Counted from the stretch's first letter, positions 21,430 to 31,873 are shown. The stretch is DNA of 64,000 nucleotides from Thauera aromatica_A (GCF_023093595.1 NZ_JALLIK010000108.1:124001-188000); one strand, 5' to 3'. Made by a program: numbers and translations. The notes: a model not told the origin generated them from the sequence alone.

Positions 21430-24057
21430 TTACTCCGGGGTGTCGGATTGCGCGACTCTTTCGAGACCGACCCGGCTGTAGCGGTAGTGCGTGGTGCCAA
21501 GGCGGAAGCCGAAGCCGCCGGGTTCGGTCATGATGGCTTCCGGCCGGGCGTCGAGGGCGAGACCAGCGGGCAGCAGGTGATGGCGGAGCGGCAGCTCGCG
21601 GATCAGGTTTCCGAAAGGGCCGGGTTGAGGTGGGTCGAAATTCACCACGCGGTCGGCGGCGCCGAGGCGGGTGGCGAGCTTCACGTCCAGGGGAAAGGCG
21701 AGCTCGGCGAAGGCAGTGTCCAGCGGTAGCAGACCGAGCTTGGCGCTGGCGCGGCGGGCGCCGGTGTCGCCGTCGATTTGCTGGCCGTGGGCAGCCCATG
21801 GATCGCCTGGCGCCTCGATGACATGCAGCGCCTCGGGATGCGTTGCCGACTCGACCAAGCGCCGGTTGTCGGCGGGAATGTGGACCTGCGGCTCGGTGAC
21901 GATCAGCCGCCGAGAGGCTTCGAGGATGCGCACATCGGCGTAGACGCCGCCGCCGTCGTGGAAGCGGCCGAGCCCGTGCCGCGGGCGGGCGAGACAGGGT
22001 GAGAGGTCGCCCCCTGCCGGCGTCAGCACGACCACGCGCGCCTCCCGGAATGCGACGGGTCGTGCCTCGGCCGGGCGGCGGTGGCGGTGCAGGCGGCCGA
22101 TGCGCTGCAGCAGCACATCCATCGGGCAGAGGTCGGTGATCAGGAAGTCGGCATCCAGATCTAGGCTCTGCTCCAGCGTCTGCGTGCCGACCACGATCAG
22201 CGGCCCGTTCGGGCGGCCCTTGCCGAGTTGCGCCTCGACGGCGGCATCGAGCGGCGCCCGGTCTTCGCGCGAAAAGCGGCTGTGGTGCAGCGTAACGATG
22301 CCGGCGTGGCGGAACAGCCAGCCCGCCTCGGGCGTGGTCGCCTCGAGCGCCGCAAGGGTGGCGACGGCGGCCGGCACGGTGTTGCGGATCACCAGCACCC
22401 GGGCGCCCTGCGCGGCGGCATCGAGCGCGAGGGCGGCGATGCGTACGGGCGTATCGATGGCGTCCTCGCAGTGCCAGGCGACCTGCTTTTCGTGCTGCGC
22501 GCCGCTCGTTGCGCGCAGCACGGAGTTGTCGCTGATCGCGGGGTATGGCAGCGCGCTGGCCCGTGCAAGTGTCGGAAGCTGCAGCGGCTTGCGCGTGCCG
22601 GCGGCAAGGTAGCGCGCCCGCGCGGCGGCACCGAGGGTCGCCGACAGCAACAGGGTGTGGCCTCCGAGCGCGGTCTGGGCCGCGATCAGTTGTTCGATGA
22701 GAACGCCCATATAGGCGTCCGACGCGTGCACCTCGTCGATGACCAGAAGCGAACGCGCAGCCAGCGCGTGGCGGAGGTGGGCGTGCTTGACTTGCAGCGT
22801 GCCGAGTAAGGCCTGATCGACCGTGCCGACGGCGACTGGCGCAGCGAGGAATCGCTTCGCGCTCTCTCCCGCCCAACGCCGGCCAGCTTCGGCATCGGAC
22901 GGATCGTCGCTCCACAGCACCTTGAAGTCGGGCAGTGCCTGCGCGGTCTCGCCGTCAGCTGCGGCGTAGCCGGATAGGGCACGCACTGCGACCGGTCCGC
23001 CTGAGGGCCAGACGCGCGCGAGGGCATCGCACACGCGCCGGTAGGCCTGGGAGGCGGCCACCCGGGTCGGTAGCGCGAAGTAAAGACTATCGACTTCACT
23101 GCGCGCGAAGAGATGGAAATAGCGCCACAGCGCGGCTTCGGTCTTGCCGCTGCCGGTTTCGGCTTCGAGCACGATCACCGGGCCGAGCCCGTCTTTGGCC
23201 ATTGCGGCCTGTGAGGGGTAGGGCGCCGAGGTGTCGAACACGTCCGAGAACGAGGGTAGCGTGCGTACGAGTGGCTGCCGGTAAGGTGTCGCGTCCAGGC
23301 CGATAGTGCGCACGGCGGCGCGGGCACGCTCGCGGCTGGTGGCAAGTCGGTCCTCGCCAAGTTCGGAAAAGGGAAAGAAGCGCGTATCGGAGCCGAGCCA
23401 GTCTGCCAACTGCACCAGCCCGGCAAAATAGTGCGCAAAGCGGGGAGCGTCGGGCAGGGGTAGCCCGCCATCGAGGAAGGCGTCGGGAAGAAAACACTGG
23501 AGGGCCGCTGCGATGCGGCTCAATTGCGCAGCGGGGTCGTAGTCGTCGCGCGCGATCCAGTGGACCCGTGCATTGAACCAGTCGGGGGCATCAGTAAGCG
23601 GGCGGCCGTGATGCGCCGTACTGGCGCGCAGGAGACTGTCCAGCGTCTCGACCCCGCCCCACGTACAGATCTCCAGGATGGGCAGGCGCAGCAAGAGCGC
23701 CTCTGCTTCCTCGTCGTGACCGGCCGCGTTGAGCAGTGCGATCGCCTCTGCGCCGTGCCCGGCGGTCAGCCTGCCGCGCGGCCGTTCGCTGTCGAGCCAG
23801 CGTTTGGCCTGGAATCCGGCATTGGCCTTCCCAAAATCATGGAGGAAAACAAGGGCCGCCAGCCGTGCAGTGTCGCGTACCTCAAGTGCTCGTTCGGCAG
23901 CGGCTTCAAGAGAACGTCGAATGCTCCGGCAACTGCAAAGGGCCTCGAACACCGCTGCGACATCAGCTAGGTGGTCGACGAGAGGATGCCACTCGAGGCC
24001 GTCGAGGGGGCGTCTTAGTTTGCCGAATGCGGAGGATTCTGTAAGGTCGACGAACAC
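21430..24057 (-). CDS. cas3: CRISPR-associated helicase-nuclease Cas3 (type I-E)
   Basis: 875-residue Cas3 with an N-terminal HD nuclease domain (HPLVDHLADV near residue 24 and FLHDFGKANAGFQAK near residue 72) and a DExD/H helicase: EAETGSGKTEAALWRYF Walker A and VIDEVHASDAYM. The helicase C-terminal part contains QTLEQSLDLDADFLITDL and RIGRLHRHRRP. It degrades the non-target strand after Cascade binding. The start is a GTG at 24057 with no clear ribosome-binding site; a TATAGT box lies 54 bp upstream. It is the first gene of the minus-strand cas operon. Confidence 0.96.
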   Translation of the reverse strand: MFVDLTESSAFGKLRRPLDGLEWHPLVDHLADVAAVFEALCSCRSIRRSLEAAAERALEVRDTARLAALVFLHDFGKANAGFQAKRWLDSERPRGRLTAGHGAEAIALLNAAGHDEEAEALLLRLPILEICTWGGVETLDSLLRASTAHHGRPLTDAPDWFNARVHWIARDDYDPAAQLSRIAAALQCFLPDAFLDGGLPLPDAPRFAHYFAGLVQLADWLGSDTRFFPFSELGEDRLATSRERARAAVRTIGLDATPYRQPLVRTLPSFSDVFDTSAPYPSQAAMAKDGLGPVIVLEAETGSGKTEAALWRYFHLFARSEVDSLYFALPTRVAASQAYRRVCDALARVWPSGGPVAVRALSGYAAADGETAQALPDFKVLWSDDPSDAEAGRRWAGESAKRFLAAPVAVGTVDQALLGTLQVKHAHLRHALAARSLLVIDEVHASDAYMGVLIEQLIAAQTALGGHTLLLSATLGAAARARYLAAGTRKPLQLPTLARASALPYPAISDNSVLRATSGAQHEKQVAWHCEDAIDTPVRIAALALDAAAQGARVLVIRNTVPAAVATLAALEATTPEAGWLFRHAGIVTLHHSRFSREDRAPLDAAVEAQLGKGRPNGPLIVVGTQTLEQSLDLDADFLITDLCPMDVLLQRIGRLHRHRRPAEARPVAFREARVVVLTPAGGDLSPCLARPRHGLGRFHDGGGVYADVRILEASRRLIVTEPQVHIPADNRRLVESATHPEALHVIEAPGDPWAAHGQQIDGDTGARRASAKLGLLPLDTAFAELAFPLDVKLATRLGAADRVVNFDPPQPGPFGNLIRELPLRHHLLPAGLALDARPEAIMTEPGGFGFRLGTTHYRYSRVGLERVAQSDTPE

Positions 24058-24110
24058 TGGAGCTGATTGATGCAGCCTTCGCTGAGGCGCGCTTCGAACA
24101 ATGTCTATGT

Positions 24111-24116
24111 ACTATA
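24111..24116 (-). promoter_or_regulatory. Possible -10 box for the cas operon
   Basis: TATAGT on the minus strand, about 54 bp upstream of the cas3 start. No good -35 hexamer lies 16-18 bp upstream, so this would be a weak or activator-dependent promoter. Confidence 0.35.
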
Positions 24117-24122
24117 CGCTGC

Positions 24123-24287
24123 ATATTTTTCAGTTGCTCGAAAGTCATCCTTGCTCGCGCTCGAGATGGCTTCTTCACTGAACTGCCCTGGCGTGCCCAG
24201 GTCATTCGCGTGCCGGATGCGCGGCATATGCTGCGCATCGACCGGAACTGGCACATCGTCGCGCACCACATGCTGGAGTGGATAACT
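24123..24287 (+). pseudogene. C-terminal remnant resembling an alpha/beta hydrolase
   Basis: One open frame reads ARDGFFTELPWRAQVIRVPD followed by ARHMLRIDRNWHIVAHHMLEWI. The pattern is that of the C-terminal end of an alpha/beta hydrolase, where the catalytic histidine lies in a PDAxHM sequence. There is no start codon, no nucleophile elbow and no upstream coding sequence, since cas3 begins immediately beyond. It looks like the tail of a gene whose body was replaced by the CRISPR-Cas locus. The assignment rests on a short segment only. Confidence 0.4.
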
Positions 24288-24346
24288 AGTCCGCATCTGC
24301 TTCAGGGCGGCGGCTGCCGGCCATGTAAATCGGTGACGCGTGGGCC

Positions 24347-24376
24347 CTTGAAATCTGTGTGGGGCGTCCCTATTAT
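24347..24376 (+). promoter_or_regulatory. groESL promoter (sigma70 with sigma32-like overlap)
   Basis: TTGAAA (24348-24353) and TATTAT (24371-24376) are separated by 17 bp, a near-consensus sigma70 promoter. The same stretch reads CTTGAAA, 14 bp, CCCTATTA, which also resembles a sigma32 heat-shock promoter. Confidence 0.75.
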
Positions 24377-24402
24377 TAGCACTCGTTGGCAGTGAGTGCT
24401 AA
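24376..24402 (+). promoter_or_regulatory. CIRCE operator (HrcA binding site)
   Basis: Perfect CIRCE inverted repeat TTAGCACTC-N9-GAGTGCTAA. It begins at the last base of the -10 box of the groES promoter, so HrcA bound here would block transcription initiation of groESL. Confidence 0.95.
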
Positions 24403-24517
24403 CAGGCTTCAGCGGCTCAAGGTCCGCTCTAGCGAAAGCCGCTGCGAATTTTCCCCGCGGGCCCTGCCCGCAGATCAATCAACCCAAACAGTTGAACCGT
24501 AGATAGGAGAGAACTCG

Positions 24518-24808
24518 ATGAAAATCCGTCCCCTGCACGATCGCGTGATCGTCAAGCGTCTGGAAGCCGAACGCAAGACCGCCAGCGGCATCGTGATCCC
24601 CGACTCCGCCGGCGAGAAGCCCGACCAGGGTGAAGTGCTGGCTGTCGGCAACGGCAAGATCCTGGACGACGGCAAGGTCCGTCCGATGGCCGTCAAGGTG
24701 GGCGACAAGGTGCTGTTCGGCAAGTATGCCGGCCAGAGCGTGAAGGTCGAGGGCGAAGAGCTTCTCGTCATGCGCGAAGAAGACATCATGGGTGTGGTCG
24801 AGGCCTGA
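24518..24808 (+). CDS. groES: Co-chaperonin GroES
   Basis: 96-residue 10-kDa co-chaperonin, lid of the GroEL folding chamber. MKIRPLHDRVIVKRLEAERKT, the mobile loop TASGIVIPDSAGEKPDQGEV and the C-terminal EELLVMREEDIMGVVEA are canonical. An AGGAGAG ribosome-binding site precedes the ATG. CIRCE and a sigma70/sigma32-like promoter lie 116-170 bp upstream, and groEL follows after 52 bp. Confidence 0.98.
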   Translation: MKIRPLHDRVIVKRLEAERKTASGIVIPDSAGEKPDQGEVLAVGNGKILDDGKVRPMAVKVGDKVLFGKYAGQSVKVEGEELLVMREEDIMGVVEA

Positions 24809-24860
24809 GCCTCCCTCTTCCCCAACGATTCACTACCGAATATTCAAGGAGTTCTGAAGA

Positions 24861-26504
<1,644 letters not shown>

Positions 26505-26543
26505 GACCGGCCCGTTTCCCGGCCGCGGCCGGGAGCCTGCTGG

Positions 26544-26583
26544 AAAGGCGAAAGCCCCGCTTCGGCGGGGCTTTCGCCTTTTT
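26544..26583 (+). terminator. Rho-independent terminator of groESL
   Basis: Long GC-rich inverted repeat AAAGGCGAAAGCCCCG / CGGGGCTTTCGCCTTT with a TTCG-type loop and a following T-run. Confidence 0.9.
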
Positions 26584-26670
26584 GATGCGCTCCATACGGC
26601 GTGCGCCGCGGATGCTTCTCTTCGGCGAAGCGTGGGATAATCCCTCCTTTCCAGGAGGGATCCTGAGTCT

Positions 26671-27357
26671 ATGCGCATCTTGTTGGCAGAGGATGATCCG
26701 GTCATCGCCGACGGCATCTGTCGTGCCTTGCGGCGTGGCGGTTGTGCGGTCGATCACGTCGGGGACGGGGTCGATGCGGATGCGGCAGTCAGTTCGCAGG
26801 CTTACGATCTGTTGATCCTGGATCTCGGGCTGCCGCGGCTGAACGGCATCGAAGTGCTCAAGCGCCTGCGCGCGCGCAAGTCGGTTCAGCCGGTGCTGAT
26901 CCTGACGGCCCAGGATGGCGTCGATGACCGCGTGCGCGGACTCGATGCCGGCGCCGACGACTATCTGACCAAGCCTTTCGCGCTGCCCGAGCTGGAGGCG
27001 CGGGTGCGCGCGCTGAGTCGCCGGGGCACCGGGCAGCCGCGCTGCATCGAGGTCGGCCGGCTCAGCTACGATCAGGCCGACCGTGTAGTCAAGATCGACG
27101 GCCAGATGGTGGACTTGTCAGCCCGCGAGATCGCCCTGCTCGAAGTCTTTCTGCTGCGGGTGGGGCGGCTGGTGAGCAAGGACCAGCTCGTCGACCACTT
27201 GTGCGGCTGGGGCGAGGAAGTGTCGAGCAACGCGATCGAGGTCTATGTCCATCGCTTGCGCAAGAAGCTCGAGGACAGCGGCGTGCGGATCGTCACCGTG
27301 CGCGGCCTGGGCTACTGCCTGGAAAACCCCGATGCTGGCGCGGCGGCGAAAGCCTGA
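26671..27357 (+). CDS. OmpR-family response regulator
   Basis: 228-residue response regulator. The receiver domain has the acidic pocket (EDD at residues 7-9), phosphoacceptor D51 in LLILDLGLPR and the K in YLTKPFALPEL. The winged-helix output domain ends with VYVHRLRKKLEDSGVRIVTVRGLGY, typical of QseB/TctD/PmrA-like regulators. A strong AGGAGGG site precedes the ATG. The next gene, its sensor kinase, starts inside it with a 26-base overlap. Confidence 0.94.
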   Translation: MRILLAEDDPVIADGICRALRRGGCAVDHVGDGVDADAAVSSQAYDLLILDLGLPRLNGIEVLKRLRARKSVQPVLILTAQDGVDDRVRGLDAGADDYLTKPFALPELEARVRALSRRGTGQPRCIEVGRLSYDQADRVVKIDGQMVDLSAREIALLEVFLLRVGRLVSKDQLVDHLCGWGEEVSSNAIEVYVHRLRKKLEDSGVRIVTVRGLGYCLENPDAGAAAKA

Positions 27358-28801
27358 ACGCGCTTCAGGCGGGCGCAAGAGCGCGGCGCCGAACTCGTTG
27401 TTCGGCGAAATCCTCGACTGGATGCTTGCCCCGCTGCTGTTCCTGTGGCCGATCTCGATCATCGTCACCCACAACGTCGCCGACAACATCGCCAACCGGC
27501 CCTATGACCTCGCGCTCGCCGACAGCGTGCGCGCGCTGGCGCGGCTGGTGGTCGTCGAAAACGGTGAAGTGGCGGTCCATTTTCCGGCGCCGCCGCGGGC
27601 GCTGTTCCGCGCCGACCAGGACGATGCGGTGTATTACCAGGTCGCCAGCCACGGCGGCTCGATCCTCACCGGCGACGTCGAGATCGGCCGCCCGCCCTTG
27701 CCGCAAACGCTCTACGGTGAAGAGGTCCTGTTCCGCGACGAAGTGATCCATGGCGAGGAGGCGCGGGTCGCCTACCGTTTCCTGCGTCCCGAGCCGGACA
27801 AGCGCGACCTGCTGGTGCTGGTGCAGGTGGCGGAAACCCGCAACAAGCGCACCGATCTTGCCTCGAAGGTGGTGACCGGTGTGCTGCTGCCCCAGTTCGC
27901 CATCATTCCGCTCGCGGTCGTGCTGGTGTGGGTCGGGCTCACGCGCGGCATCGCGCCCCTGAGCCGCCTGCAGAGCATGATCCGGCGCCGGCGTCCGACC
28001 GATCTGTCGCCGATCGCCCCGGCCAGCGTGCCCGAGGAAGTCCGTCCGCTGATCATCGCCTTCAACGACATGATGGCCCGCCTGGAAGAGAACCTGCAGG
28101 CCCAGCAGCGTTTCATCGCCGATGCCGCACACCAGATGCGCACCCCGCTGACCGGCCTGAAAATGCAGGCCGACCTGGCGCTGCATGAAGCCGACCCCGA
28201 GCAGCTGCGCCAGTCGCTCGAGCGCATCGCCGAGAGCACCGACCGTGCCGCCCACCTGATCAACCAGCTGCTGTCGCTGGCACGCGCCGAGGCCAGCTTC
28301 GAGAAGCTGTATGCGGTCGAGCCGGTCGATCTGGAAGCCGTGGTTCGTGCGGTCGCGCTGGAACTCTTCCCGCGCGCGCGCGCCAAGCAGATCGACCTCG
28401 GTGTCGAAGGGGGGCAGCACCTGCTGGTCGAAGGTAACGAAGTCCTGCTGCGGGAGATGGTCAAGAACCTGGTCGATAACGCGATCAAATACACCCCGCG
28501 CGGCGGCAGCGTAACGGCGCGCACACGCTTCGCAGGGGTGCCGATCCTCGAAGTCGAGGATACCGGGGTCGGGATCGCGGAGACGGACCGCGAGCGTGTG
28601 TTCGAGCGCTTCTACCGAGTGCTCGGGAGCGGCGAGGACGGCTCCGGCCTGGGCTTGCCGATCGTGCAGGAAATCGCCGAACTGCATCGTGCGGTCGTGA
28701 CCCTCGACGCCAACCCCGGCGGGCGGGGCACGCTTGCGCGCGTCGTCTTCCCGCGCAGCCAGTTGCAGCCGCCACCGCCGGTGCACGGCGATTTCGAGTG
28801 A
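27332..28801 (+). CDS. TctE-type sensor histidine kinase
   Basis: 489-residue membrane histidine kinase. A transmembrane helix near residues 31-47 (MLAPLLFLWPISIIV), a periplasmic 2CSK_N-type sensor domain up to about 185, a second helix (LPQFAIIPLAVVLVWVGL), HAMP-like linker, dimerisation histidine H267 in AAHQMRTPLTGLKMQ, and N, G1 and G2 boxes (NLVDNAIKYTPRGG, DTGVGI, GSGLGLPIV). The ATG at 27332 overlaps the regulator gene by 26 bases. The family often senses tricarboxylates or metals, but the ligand here is unknown. Confidence 0.92.
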   Translation: MLARRRKPERASGGRKSAAPNSLFGEILDWMLAPLLFLWPISIIVTHNVADNIANRPYDLALADSVRALARLVVVENGEVAVHFPAPPRALFRADQDDAVYYQVASHGGSILTGDVEIGRPPLPQTLYGEEVLFRDEVIHGEEARVAYRFLRPEPDKRDLLVLVQVAETRNKRTDLASKVVTGVLLPQFAIIPLAVVLVWVGLTRGIAPLSRLQSMIRRRRPTDLSPIAPASVPEEVRPLIIAFNDMMARLEENLQAQQRFIADAAHQMRTPLTGLKMQADLALHEADPEQLRQSLERIAESTDRAAHLINQLLSLARAEASFEKLYAVEPVDLEAVVRAVALELFPRARAKQIDLGVEGGQHLLVEGNEVLLREMVKNLVDNAIKYTPRGGSVTARTRFAGVPILEVEDTGVGIAETDRERVFERFYRVLGSGEDGSGLGLPIVQEIAELHRAVVTLDANPGGRGTLARVVFPRSQLQPPPPVHGDFE

Positions 28802-28901
28802 TTCCGGGATGTCGCCCCGGCACCGCCGGCGTAACTGCTGCACGGCCCGGCCCGCCGCCCGGCCGTCCCGTTCGGGATATCGAAAAAACTGGCGTGAATG
28901 T

Positions 28902-28929
28902 TTGACCTTCGTCCTGAATTCGCTATAAT
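28902..28929 (+). promoter_or_regulatory. Promoter of tRNA-Phe
   Basis: TTGACC (28902-28907), 16-bp spacer and TATAAT (28924-28929); the tRNA starts 13 bp after the -10 box. Confidence 0.85.
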
Positions 28930-28941
28930 GCGCGCTCCTTA

Positions 28942-29017
28942 GGCCAGTTAGCTCAGTTGGTAGAGCAGCGGATTGAAAATCCGCGTGTCCGTGGTTCGAT
29001 TCCGCGACTGGCCACCA
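28942..29017 (+). tRNA. tRNA-Phe (GAA)
   Basis: 76-base tRNA with encoded CCA. The acceptor stem GGCCAGT/ACTGGCC pairs perfectly, the anticodon loop contains GAA in ATTGAAAAT, and the T arm is GTGGTTCGATTCCGC. It stands alone with its own promoter and hairpin. The downstream flank shows no integrase or attachment-site duplication. Confidence 0.97.
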
Positions 29018-29026
29018 CCGTATTTC

Positions 29027-29065
29027 AAGCAAAACGCCGATCCGTGTGGTCGGCGTTTTGCTTTG
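29027..29065 (+). terminator. Terminator after tRNA-Phe
   Basis: 14-bp inverted repeat AAGCAAAACGCCGA / TCGGCGTTTTGCTT with a 9-base loop, starting ten bases after the tRNA. Its 3' arm contains the T-run. Confidence 0.7.
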
Positions 29066-29132
29066 TACCTCGGGACGATTCGCGTGCCGGCCGGCGGCTG
29101 CATTGCGCGGCATTTCGAATGGCTATAAACCT

Positions 29133-30341
29133 ATGATGAACGCCGCTCCGACGCAACGTGCCCGCACCCTGCTGATCGCCAACTTGCTGGGACAGATGGC
29201 GTTCGGCCTCTTGGCGATGACCATTTCCATTCCCTCGATGCAGGAATGGGCTGCCATCTTCGGCTCCAGCCAGGCGAGCGTCCAGCTTACCTTCAGTGCC
29301 TATCTCCTCGCTTTCGGCGGACTGCAACTGGTCTATGGGCCGCTGTCCGACCAGATGGGACGCAAAAGAATGCTGCTGGCGGGCTTGTCGCTGGCGGGCG
29401 CCGGTTCGGTCCTCGCCGCGCTGGCGCCGGACCTGGCGACGCTGACTGCGGCGCGCGTGCTGCAGGGCGCGGGCAGTGCGGCAGGGATGGTAGTGGGGCG
29501 GGCAATGGTCCAGGACCTGTTCCACGGGCCGGAGCGGACCCGGGTGATGGCTTATGTCGGCATGGTGATGGGGCTGTGCCCGCCGCTGGCGACCATCGTC
29601 GGCGGGCAGTTGCATGTCCGCCTGGGCTGGCAGGCCAATTTCGTCCTCATCGCCGTTCTCGCCGCCGCGCTCCTGCTGGCGGCCTGGCGCGGGCTGCCGG
29701 CTTCGCCCGCGCCGGCGGAAAATCGGGGGCACTGGTTCGCTAACATGCTCAGTGCGTATGGGCGCCTGCTCCGGGAGCCGGTGTTCCTGTTCTATGTGGC
29801 GATCCTGTCGATGACCACCGCTACTTTTTACGCCTTTCTCGGTGGCGCGCCGATCGTGCTCGGCAGCTACGGCGTCGGCCCCGAAGGCATCGGCTACTAC
29901 ATCATGTGCATTCCGGCGGCCTACATCGTCGGCAACTACCTGACCACTCATCTGGTGCATCGGGCCCGGGAGGGGCGGATCATGGCGCTCGGGCAGCTGT
30001 TCACGGTGAGCGGTATCGGCCTGATGCTCGTGCTTGGGCTGGCCGGGCTGAATACGCCGCTGGCCCTCGCCCTGCCGCTGCTGCTGCTGGGCCTGGGACA
30101 TGGTTTCCTGATGCCGTCGACGCTCGCCGGAACGGTCGGTGTGCTGCCTGCGCTGGCCGGTTCGGCCGCTGCCGTGGCCGGCGTGCTGCAGCAGCTGATG
30201 GGAGCGGTGGGCAGCTATGCGGTAGGCCTGTTTCCGCATCACGGGGTGGTGAACCTGGGCTTGCTGATGATGACGTTCACCCTGTGCGCGGTCGCGGCGC
30301 AGACGCTGATGCACCGCAGCCGGGCAAGCGTGGCCGGGTAG
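29133..30341 (+). CDS. Bcr/CflA-family MFS drug-efflux transporter
   Basis: 402-residue inner-membrane exporter with 12 predicted helices. The MFS signature between helices 2 and 3 is GPLSDQMGRKRMLLAG, followed by ARVLQGAGSAAGMVVGRAMV and the GLCPPLATIVGGQL segment typical of the Bcr/CflA subgroup. The ATG at 29133 (immediately followed by another) fits the family start; upstream residues are unrelated. It stands alone, followed by a hairpin. Substrate unknown. Confidence 0.9.
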   Translation: MMNAAPTQRARTLLIANLLGQMAFGLLAMTISIPSMQEWAAIFGSSQASVQLTFSAYLLAFGGLQLVYGPLSDQMGRKRMLLAGLSLAGAGSVLAALAPDLATLTAARVLQGAGSAAGMVVGRAMVQDLFHGPERTRVMAYVGMVMGLCPPLATIVGGQLHVRLGWQANFVLIAVLAAALLLAAWRGLPASPAPAENRGHWFANMLSAYGRLLREPVFLFYVAILSMTTATFYAFLGGAPIVLGSYGVGPEGIGYYIMCIPAAYIVGNYLTTHLVHRAREGRIMALGQLFTVSGIGLMLVLGLAGLNTPLALALPLLLLGLGHGFLMPSTLAGTVGVLPALAGSAAAVAGVLQQLMGAVGSYAVGLFPHHGVVNLGLLMMTFTLCAVAAQTLMHRSRASVAG

Positions 30342-30404
30342 CGCGCGCGCCCGCCCGGCGTGCGGCCTTCGGCGCGTGCGTGGATTCGCCTCCGGGTTTG
30401 TTGC

Positions 30405-30456
30405 TATACTGGCGCCGATTTCGTCAGACGGGCCGACCGGGTGTCGGCCCGTTTTC
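30405..30456 (+). terminator. Hairpin, with an upstream -10-like box
   Basis: Inverted repeat ACGGGCCGA / TCGGCCCGT (30428-30452) followed by TTCG, downstream of the MFS gene and probably its terminator. TATACT at 30405-30410, preceded by a weak TGGATT, could start a very short transcript through the hairpin. Confidence 0.5.
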
Positions 30457-30525
30457 GTTCGCGCACCCTCTTTTTCGGGTTGAAGTGGCTGATTTTGCTC
30501 AAGTTTTTTGCACTTTTCGGAGTGC

Positions 30526-30531
30526 TATAAT
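30526..30531 (+). promoter_or_regulatory. -10 box of hemA promoter
   Basis: Perfect TATAAT 31 bp upstream of the hemA start. The -35 region 17 bp upstream is only a T-run (GTTTTT), so the -35 is weak. Confidence 0.6.
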
Positions 30532-30561
30532 GCGCCGGCTGTCGACGAGGCCGTTTTCCGC

Positions 30562-31815
30562 ATGCAACTTTACGCTCTGGGTCTGAATCATCACACGGCG
30601 CCGCTCGCGATCCGCGAACGGGTCGCGTTTCAGCCTGAGCATCTGCAGCAGGCCCTGCACGGCCTCGCTCATGCCGACTCGGTGCGCGAAGCGGCGATCC
30701 TGTCGACCTGCAACCGCACCGAACTGTATTTCGCTGCCGAGCAGCCCCAGCGTGTCGCCGACTGGCTGGCGCACTTTCACCACGTCTCGCTGAACGAAGT
30801 CTCGCCCTACCTGTACGCCTACCCGCAGCGCGACGCGATCCGTCACGTCTTCCGCGTCGCCAGCGGGCTCGACTCGATGGTCATCGGCGAGCCGCAGATC
30901 CTGGGCCAGGTCAAGGATGCGGCGCGCTTCGCGGAACAGGCCGGGACCCTGGGGGTGCTGCTGCACAAGCTGTTCCAGAGCACGTTCGCAGTGGCCAAGG
31001 AGGTGCGTTCGACGACCGCGATCGGCGCCAATACGGTGTCGATGGCGGCCGCGGCGGTGCACCTGACTGAGCGCATTTTCGGCCGTGTCTCCGATCAGCA
31101 TGTGCTGTTCATCGGTGCGGGCGAGATGATCGAGCTCTGTGCGGCGCACTTCGGCGGTGCCTGTCCGAAGTCGATGACCGTCGCCAACCGCACCGAGGAA
31201 CGCGCCCAGGTCCTGGCTTCGCGCTTCGGCGCGCGCACCTTGCGCATCGACCAGATCGGCGAGGCGCTGGCGCGCTTCGACGTGGTCGTGTCCTGTACCG
31301 CCGCGCCCCTCCCGCTGGTCGGCCTGGGGATGGTCGAGCGTGCGGTGAAGGCACGCCGCCACCGGCCGATGGTGATGGTCGATCTGGCCGTGCCGCGCGA
31401 CATCGAGCCCGAGATCGCCGGGCTCGACGACGTCTTTCTGTACACCGTGGATGATCTCGCCCAGGTCGTCGAGGCGGGCATGGAGTCGCGCCAGCAGGCG
31501 GTGGTCGAGGCCGAGCAGATCATCGACTCGCGGGTCGACGGCTTCCTGCACTGGATGGCGGCGCGCGGCAGCGTGCCGACCATCCGCGCGCTGCGCGAAC
31601 ATGCCGAAGCCCTGCGCCAGGCCGAGCTCGAGCGCGCCCTGCGCCTGCTGGCGAAGGGCGAGGAGCCGCAGCGCGTGCTCGACGCCCTCTCGCACGGCCT
31701 CACCAACAAGCTCATGCACGGCCCCACGCGCTTCCTGAACCAGGCCGACGAGACCCGCAAGGCCGAGGCCGGGCGGCTCGTCGAGCAACTGTTCAACCTG
31801 CCGTCCCACGGCTAG
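30562..31815 (+). CDS. hemA: Glutamyl-tRNA reductase
   Basis: 417-residue first committed enzyme of the C5 pathway of tetrapyrrole synthesis, reducing Glu-tRNA to glutamate-1-semialdehyde. MQLYALGLNHHTAPLAIRER, catalytic C50 in AAILSTCNRTELY, GEPQILGQVKDA, the NADPH site VLFIGAGEMIELCA and the C-terminal dimerisation helices are clear. The start at 30562 matches the family; the in-frame extension upstream is promoter sequence. prfA and prmC follow on the same strand, the classic hemA-prfA-prmC order. Confidence 0.97.
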   Translation: MQLYALGLNHHTAPLAIRERVAFQPEHLQQALHGLAHADSVREAAILSTCNRTELYFAAEQPQRVADWLAHFHHVSLNEVSPYLYAYPQRDAIRHVFRVASGLDSMVIGEPQILGQVKDAARFAEQAGTLGVLLHKLFQSTFAVAKEVRSTTAIGANTVSMAAAAVHLTERIFGRVSDQHVLFIGAGEMIELCAAHFGGACPKSMTVANRTEERAQVLASRFGARTLRIDQIGEALARFDVVVSCTAAPLPLVGLGMVERAVKARRHRPMVMVDLAVPRDIEPEIAGLDDVFLYTVDDLAQVVEAGMESRQQAVVEAEQIIDSRVDGFLHWMAARGSVPTIRALREHAEALRQAELERALRLLAKGEEPQRVLDALSHGLTNKLMHGPTRFLNQADETRKAEAGRLVEQLFNLPSHG

Positions 31816-31873
31816 GGCGCTACGGTCGATTCTTTACCGCCTGCGCCCGGCGCAGGCCCTCCGGGCTGACTCC

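Larger units (their letters stand above)
24058..24375. other. Intergenic region between cas3 and the groES promoter
   Basis: About 320 bp without an intact gene. It holds a possible minus-strand -10 box for cas3 (TATAGT, 24111-24116) and a plus-strand hydrolase-like remnant (24123-24287). Base composition is lower in GC than the neighbours. Confidence 0.6.

Noticed and set aside
13413..24057. Search for transposases or insertion-sequence ends flanking the CRISPR-Cas locus
   Set aside because: No transposase-like protein or terminal inverted repeat pair was found at either edge.
28942..29017. tRNA-Phe as an integration site of a mobile element
   Set aside because: No integrase gene and no direct repeat of the tRNA 3' end was seen downstream; flanking genes are ordinary.
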